Shown: positions 58,868 to 64,000 of the stretch, in pieces
Layout of the letters: each line of letters opens with the position of its first letter
Position numbering within the stretch: the first letter of the stretch is position 1
NCBI RefSeq assembly: GCF_040183065.1
Contig: NC_091127.1
Location: forward strand, 25,576,391 to 25,640,390
Origin: Periplaneta americana
Lineage: Eukaryota; Arthropoda; Insecta; Blattodea; Blattidae
Direction: 5' to 3'
Length of the DNA stretch: 64,000 nt
Notes under the pieces: generated by a model
Seen by the model: only the letters and a program-made list of their open reading frames with translations
Told to the model about the DNA's origin: nothing
Databases searched by the model: none
Position numbers and translations under genes: made by a program

Positions 58868-58965
58868 GGTCTCCGATTCGATGTCCGACCCCGGAACAAT
58901 TTTTCCTTTGAAATTATTCATGTCAGCTTTACAGAGAGCTATACCTGAAAGCGAGATTTGTATAA
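58868..58965 (+). mobile_element. Headless SINE fragment related to 58588-58710
   Basis: GATTCGATGTCCGACCCCGG and AACAATTTTTCCTTTGAAAT match the body of the neighbouring SINE in the opposite orientation, making an inverted pair 160 bp apart. Confidence 0.55.
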
Positions 58966-59248
58966 TCGCAGAGAGTGTAAAAGAAAGTTTACGTATATTG
59001 AATTTGCTGAAAACGGTATGCGACATAATCTGAGGTATCATGTGGAAACTCAGACAAAACTTTATTCTTGCGCTGTTAGTTACGTCCAACCTTTCCGGTC
59101 CGTCACAACTTCGTGACGCCAGCTCCTTTGTATATCTGTGTGTTGGGGTCCAGAGACGAATCAATACTTCGGTGGGCCCCCAGCAGCGATAAAACAGCGA
59201 TCCCCCTCAAAGTTCCCTAAACGACACGTGTATTTCGAATGGCGCTCT

Positions 59249-59257
59249 TAATAATAT

Positions 59258-59340
<83 letters not shown>

Positions 59341-59343
59341 GTT
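59249..59343. repeat. (ATTT)n microsatellite
   Basis: About 22 ATTT units ending at the 3' terminus of Helitron-like copy H4. Confidence 0.97.
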
Positions 59344-59344
59344 A

Positions 59345-60873
59345 CTAGCCGTACCCGTGCGCTCCGCTGCACCCGTTAGAAATAAATATAAAGTAATTAC
59401 ATAATTAATATAGGACATTTGATCCAGGGAACATTCGTGTTTGATAGAAGGATAAATCGTTTAATATGTTACTTAATTTAAATTGTATTCAAATAATTAA
59501 AATGCGATCATTTTGGTCCAGAGACACTCATTTGGTGCAATGACAATTCCTTTAACATGTTTCTTAATTTTTATTACATGCATTCATAGTTCAATGAACA
59601 ATGACATCATTTACATTTAATGTGTATACTTTATTTTACTTGCTATATGTTTCCATTGAATTATGGTAATAACTTAATTTTAACCCTTCTTTTCTACGTA
59701 TTCAGTAAATGGCGCTTCACCCGCTATGGTTCTGAACCCTTCAAATAACTTAAATAACTTAAATTATATTAGGTATATTATATTATATAAAAAGTGTGTT
59801 GATAACGGATGTACTCCGATAACTAAGTTTTAATTTGTTATGGATGCTCTTGAATCTCAGGAGGAACAACTTTTACAACAGCGCAATATAATCTGCTTGG
59901 CTCATTACCCAGTTTTTTTTTGCATTGCATTTAATGCATGTATTTTATGTATTTTAACACGATTCAATTGAGCATAGTTAAAATTTGGATTATAAAATAA
60001 TGGAATACTAAGCTAACATACTATTACTGCGTACTAAATCAATACACTCTCGTTGTTCGTTAATTCTTTGAGATTAGAATGAATGTGTACATAAACATTG
60101 TTTTAAGAAATACAGGAAACGAATACACAGAATTGCCTATCAAGTTTTCTGTGCATAAGAAGCTATTTTAATCTTACTTGTCCTCAATTCACTCACAAGT
60201 TACTGTAATAACATTATAGCATTTTGTCCATCTAGAGAAACTACACTTTCCAATGGTGAAATAATAATTAATTATACAAATCGGTTAATTTAGCTTCCGA
60301 TATTACTTCATAAAACACAGAAACATTCTCTGCAGGCTATCTTTCATAGCTTTCGATTGTTGTTGTCCAAGGTTCCTTATAGAAGAAGTCATTTGTTTTT
60401 TTATTTCATTACACGGCCTTAGATGGTAGTTATTTTAATTTTAAAACTCATTTATCTCATTAAACATCAGTCCTATCAAAATTTTTCAAAGAAAAAACTT
60501 ATCGGAAATGATTTTTAAAGAAACTTTTGTTATGTAACATTGTTCACAAAAATCAATAATAAGCGAGATATTTCGATTTATTTAATTCAGGTCCCCTTAT
60601 AACCCCCTTTTAAATAATGTATTTTGAATGCCATATAGCCTAAAATCTAAGTTACAACGAACTTATTTTATATTCCAATTTTCATCGAAATCCGTTCAGC
60701 CATTATCGCGTGAAAAGGTAACAAACATCCAGACAGACAGACATACAAACAAAAATTTCAAAAAAGCGATTTTCGGTTTCAAGGTGGTTCATTATATATG
60801 TTAAGACCAATTATTTTTGGAAAATCGAAAATTACCAGAAAAATTTCAGCTATAGATTTATTATTAGTATAGA
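59345..60873 (-). mobile_element. Helitron-like element, copy H4 (longest)
   Basis: Minus-strand TC...GCACGGGTACGGCTAG with A and T flanks. At 1529 bp this is the fullest copy and the best reference for the family. Inside lies GGTAACAAACATCCAGACAG (complement of the 5' region) and a TATA-rich stretch near 59765. No Rep/helicase coding. Confidence 0.75.
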
Positions 60874-60882
60874 TTTATAGAT

Positions 60883-60924
<42 letters not shown>
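60874..60924. repeat. (TTTA)n microsatellite
   Basis: TTTA units directly beyond the 5' end of H4, matching the array at its other end. The element therefore sits inside a TTTA array. Confidence 0.95.
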
Positions 60925-60925
<1 letters not shown>

Positions 60926-61309
60926 CATATTATATTTAATGTGCTGTACAACAGCCAGTGGCCAATTACAGTTCAGCACATAGAATATAACAAAAACATC
61001 AGCAATGATATAAATTATAATAAAAGTGCAATGGAATAATTAAAATATTGGCAATTAAATAAAATCATCATTACAAATGAAATAATGGAATCGTATAAAT
61101 GAAGAATGGAATCATATGAATAGTATTACAAAGATATGCAAGATGACGAGAATATTATAATACATATCTAAAGAAAAGGCATAAATTAATAAAAACTGAC
61201 ATAAAACTCAAAACGTATATACTACACATTAAATGCATCCAAGTTCAATCCATATAAATTGGCATATTTTATACATCTGCAGACCGGAGAGAGAGATTTT
61301 GAATTTCTA
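60925..61309 (-). mobile_element. Probable LINE 3' UTR
   Basis: Lies just downstream (minus strand) of the Jockey-type coding remnant. No independent feature is seen. Assigned by position only. Confidence 0.35.
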
Positions 61310-62409
61310 TCATAAAAAAATGTTATGAAATCTTAAACCCTTAGCAGGAACACGAAGACTGATATCGCTTAAGAAGGATTCATAATCAATATCACCTTTA
61401 ATCACTTTACAAAACAATAAATAATCAAGATCTTGACGTCTAGTAAACAAACTACTGCAATTGAAATATTTGCAATTAATCTCACATTTATAATCGGAAT
61501 TAGGTAAAAATCTATAAGAACACAAGGAAATATTTTTTTTTTAATATTCTCCAATTTAGCAGGGTCAGTGGAAGTAATGGAGTTCCATACAACACATGCA
61601 TATTCAAGCTTGGATCTAACCAATATATAGTATAATAGTACATTATGCAACGAGCCTATAATGAAGGTAATTAAGAAGCGAGTATGGATATTTATGAAAC
61701 GAGCACAAGCGAGTTTCATAATTTTCATACGAGCTTCTTAATTACCATTATAGGCGAGTTTCATAAGACTTTTTATGCTCGACCATATTTCTAACTTGAT
61801 ATTATTAATTTTCTTTGTATCTGACCTTGGCCAATGTCACGTATGTTGTGAGATGTGCGCAGACGCGAAAGTATTGATTTTTTCCGAGGAACAGATGTTC
61901 ACATTGACCTTGCTAGGCCATAAGAACCTATAGAGATAACATTGAAATTAAATTAGAAATTGAAAAACGAGATGACAAATTGAATTTATTTGAATATTAT
62001 TTACAATTAACGCTAATTATTATAGTAACAGAACATAACCTTCTGCGACAGTATTCGATTTCCAGCCTCCGTGACTTTTCGCTAATTCTCTTTCGATTGC
62101 ATATCCGAGTATAATCGATACTTGCGGTTTTATAACGGTAGAAAGCTGACCTGCCATTGGCTGAACAGTTGTAAACTGAGCCGTCATTGGCTGAAAGACC
62201 TGACCTTTAATGTTTAGGTGTACTTTAATGACATGCATTAAAGGTCTGCTACCAGGTGTATAATTACTACATTTCGGCATGGTAGAGCATAAAATTAATA
62301 AACACATAGGAATAGAAAAAGATCTAATTAAACCAAGCATTCTTAATGAATTGGTATAAATATATTGCACATGATCATGGAAATATAGTTTAGAATCAAG
62401 TAAGACACC

Positions 62410-62411
<2 letters not shown>
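61310..62411 (-). pseudogene. Jockey-type LINE RT pseudogene interrupted by family C copy C5
   Basis: The minus strand reads IIGVLLDSKLYFHDHVQYIY and LRMLGLIRSFSIP, then the C5 insertion, then YYILVRSKLEYACVVWNSIT, STDPAKLENIKKK. After a one-base shift at an A run near 61535 it continues RFLPNSDYKCEINCKYFNCS, RRQDLDYLLFCKVIKGDIDY and SLRVPAKGLR, stop. LGV-LDSKL-F--H and LVRSKLEY-VVW are conserved RT thumb-region blocks of Jockey LINEs. Truncated upstream at a TAA run. Confidence 0.87.
61633..62294 (-). repeat. Dispersed repeat family C, copy C5
   Basis: TAATAGTACATTATGCAACG to GGCATGGTAGAGCATAAAA, lying inside the Jockey-type LINE frame. Its hairpin arms carry matched changes (AAGAAGCGAG and CGAGCTTCTT) relative to the GACGC/GCGTC form of other copies. 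Confidence 0.87.
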
Positions 62412-62448
<37 letters not shown>

Positions 62449-62449
62449 T
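62412..62449. repeat. (TAA)n microsatellite
   Basis: About 12 TAA units at the upstream truncation point of the LINE remnant, read as polyisoleucine in its frame. Confidence 0.95.
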
Positions 62450-62519
62450 ACATTGTTCATAATTTATTTTACAACTTATAATAACTGCACGGTTATTTTA
62501 GTTGCTGGAATTGATAAGA

Positions 62520-62692
62520 GGGAATGGTATTTTTAAGAAATGAATTCGAGGATGCATCATGGAATTATCTGATATTTGGCTTAGTACTGGGAAAAACCTC
62601 GGAAGTAAGCCAACCAGGTCATTAACGCAAGCTCGACCTCATTCCTGTGGCACGAGTGTAGCTCGTTACCACTACACCACACCAATGGTCAA
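62520..62692 (-). mobile_element. tRNA-derived SINE
   Basis: On the minus strand GGTGTGGTGTAGTGGTAACG (A-box, tRNA-Gly/Val-like start) and GAGGTCGAGCTTGCG (degenerate B-box) are followed by ACCTGGTTGGCTTACTTCCG and AGGTTTTTCCCAGTACTAAG. This layout recalls the 13.9 kb SINE body. Confidence 0.65.
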
Positions 62693-62911
62693 TATGGTGG
62701 TAGTCTTATTTTGCAGTACTACATAACTAAGCAAAATTAGAAATTAGGTACTAAAAATATTGTTCTTGAAACACTATTAGGCCAGAAAAATTTCTACCAA
62801 TACTTGAGACCAAATCAAAGATTTTGTATTGGGAATGATTCGAACTGAAGAAGCCTTTAATGTATTTTTCACATAAATTTTCCTAACTGTAAAATCAAAG
62901 CAGAACTTTTC

Positions 62912-63244
62912 GTAGGACCCCAGAAAAGAACCACATTGTGGATCAGCATTTTGATCGAATCTTGAAGGTCGAGAAGAAAACGTAATGGGGAAACTTTCCG
63001 ATAAGTTATAAAGGTTTTCCTCGGAGCACCAAACTACAGTGAATTAGTAGACATGTTGATGATATACAATAAGGCGGTGTGCAACACGTCTCTCAAAATG
63101 CATTTCCCCCACTTCCTCTTTAACTTCCTCTCAGGAAACCTCGAGGCAGTAAGGACTGAACACGGCGAACAATTACATCAAGATATTGCGACCCCAGATC
63201 GACGTAATCAGGGCAAATACAACACGTCGATGATTGCTGATTAA
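62912..63244 (+). pseudogene. Fragment of a dispersed arthropod protein family, probably element-derived
   Basis: VGPQKRTTLW, a stop at 62963, then in the same frame VIKVFLGAPNYSELVDMLM, CNTSLKMHFPHFLFNFL, NLEAVRTEHGEQLHQDIAT and GKYNTSMIADY, stop. I recognise this block (NY-ELV ... C-MSLK-HFLHSHLDFF--NLG-VS-EHGERFHQDI ... YQGKW---M-ADYCW) from uncharacterised multicopy proteins in arthropod genomes. Function unknown. The stop and short length indicate a relic. Confidence 0.6.
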
Positions 63245-63347
63245 CTGCTGATCGATGACAAAGACATCGCTGAGAGAAACATATGAGAAATAACTGAAGA
63301 CCATATCTATACAATGTCTGTTTCCAGACGATTACAATTATTACTAA

Positions 63348-64000
63348 CTAGCCGTACCCGTGCGCTCCGCTGCACCCGTTAGAAATAAATATAAAGTAAT
63401 TACATAATTAAAACAGGACATTTGATCCAGGAAACATTCGTGATTGATAGAAGGATAAATCGTTTAATATGTTACTTAGTTTAAATTGCATACAAATAAT
63501 TAAAATGCGATCATTTTGGTCCAGAGACCACTCATTTGGTGCAATGGCAATTACTTTAACATGTTTCTTAATTTTTATTACATGCAACCATAGTTTAATG
63601 AAGATTGACATCATTTAGATTTAATGTGTATATTTTATTTTACTCGTTATAGGTTTCCATTGAATTATGGTAATAACTTAATTTTAACCCTTGTTTTCTA
63701 CGTATTCAGTAAATGGCGTTTGGCCCACTATGGTTCTGAACCCTTCAAATAACTTAAATTATATTATATAATATTACGATTATTATATTATATTATATTA
63801 TATTATATTATATTATATTATATTATATTATATTATATATTATATTATATCAGAAGTTACTGTAATAACATTATAGCATTATGTCCATCTAGAGAAACTA
63901 CACTTTCCAATGGTGAAATAATAATTAATTATACAAATCGGTTAATTTAGCTTCCGATATTACTTCATACTAACACAGAAACATTCTCTGTAGGCTATCT
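63348..64000 (-). mobile_element. Helitron-like element, copy H5 (runs off window)
   Basis: The minus-strand 3' end GCACGGGTACGGCTAG is followed by T (complement of A at 63347). The sequence follows H4 to the window edge. It carries an expanded TATTA run. Confidence 0.75.
63778..63850. repeat. (TATTA)n microsatellite inside H5
   Basis: About 14 TATTA-type pentamers where H4 has only a short TATATTATAT. Confidence 0.95.

Overview
This window looks like non-coding, transposon-filled DNA from a large animal genome. It is AT-rich, crowded with microsatellites, and contains no convincing intact host gene. Every long open frame I could assign is either a translated microsatellite or the remains of a mobile element. 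The mix of elements suggests an insect: tRNA-derived SINEs, several LINE clades, Tc1/pogo-type MITEs, hAT relics, Helitron-like elements and Penelope-like fragments. Several of the SINE and LINE ends remind me of cockroach and termite (Blattodea) repeats. That placement is inference, because I could not search a database.

Layout. 0-7 kb: a Penelope-like GIY-YIG fragment with a hammerhead-like end, a pogo-like element, a dispersed repeat (family A), and a Helitron-like element embedded in about 1 kb of TTTA/TCTA repeats. 7-20 kb: SINEs, a GATGA low-complexity tract, a 1.6 kb TA-flanked element containing a LINE tail, two LINE remnants, and a LINE 3' end repeated three times in tandem. 20-28 kb: a Tc1-like element split by a second TA-flanked element, an IS630/Tc1-like element, a solo LTR, an RTE-type LINE, an endonuclease-type LINE fragment and another Helitron-like copy. 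28-45 kb: foldback elements and MITEs, LINE pseudogenes at 30.5 and 36 kb, a hAT element with a perfect 8-bp duplication, a nearly perfect palindrome with a Penelope-type core, and a 5S rRNA-like unit abutting a LINE fragment. 45-64 kb: an inverted second copy of family A, a hAT transposase remnant interrupted by a MITE, three more Helitron-like copies, copies of repeat families C, D and E, more LINE pseudogenes and several SINEs.

Five dispersed families recur here and help define one another. A is at 3.4, 8.9 and 46 kb. B is at 11.6, 24.4 and 26.2 kb. C is at 32.8, 41.1, 43.6, 57.2 and 61.6 kb. D is at 38.7 and 55.6 kb. E is at 44.2 and 52.2 kb. Nested insertions give a relative order of events: SINE into C, C into a LINE, MITE into hAT, and a TA-element into a Tc1 transposase.

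I see no operon, prokaryotic feature, CRISPR array or obviously functional host promoter. Boundaries of unclassified repeats are approximate except where target-site duplications or terminal inverted repeats define them.
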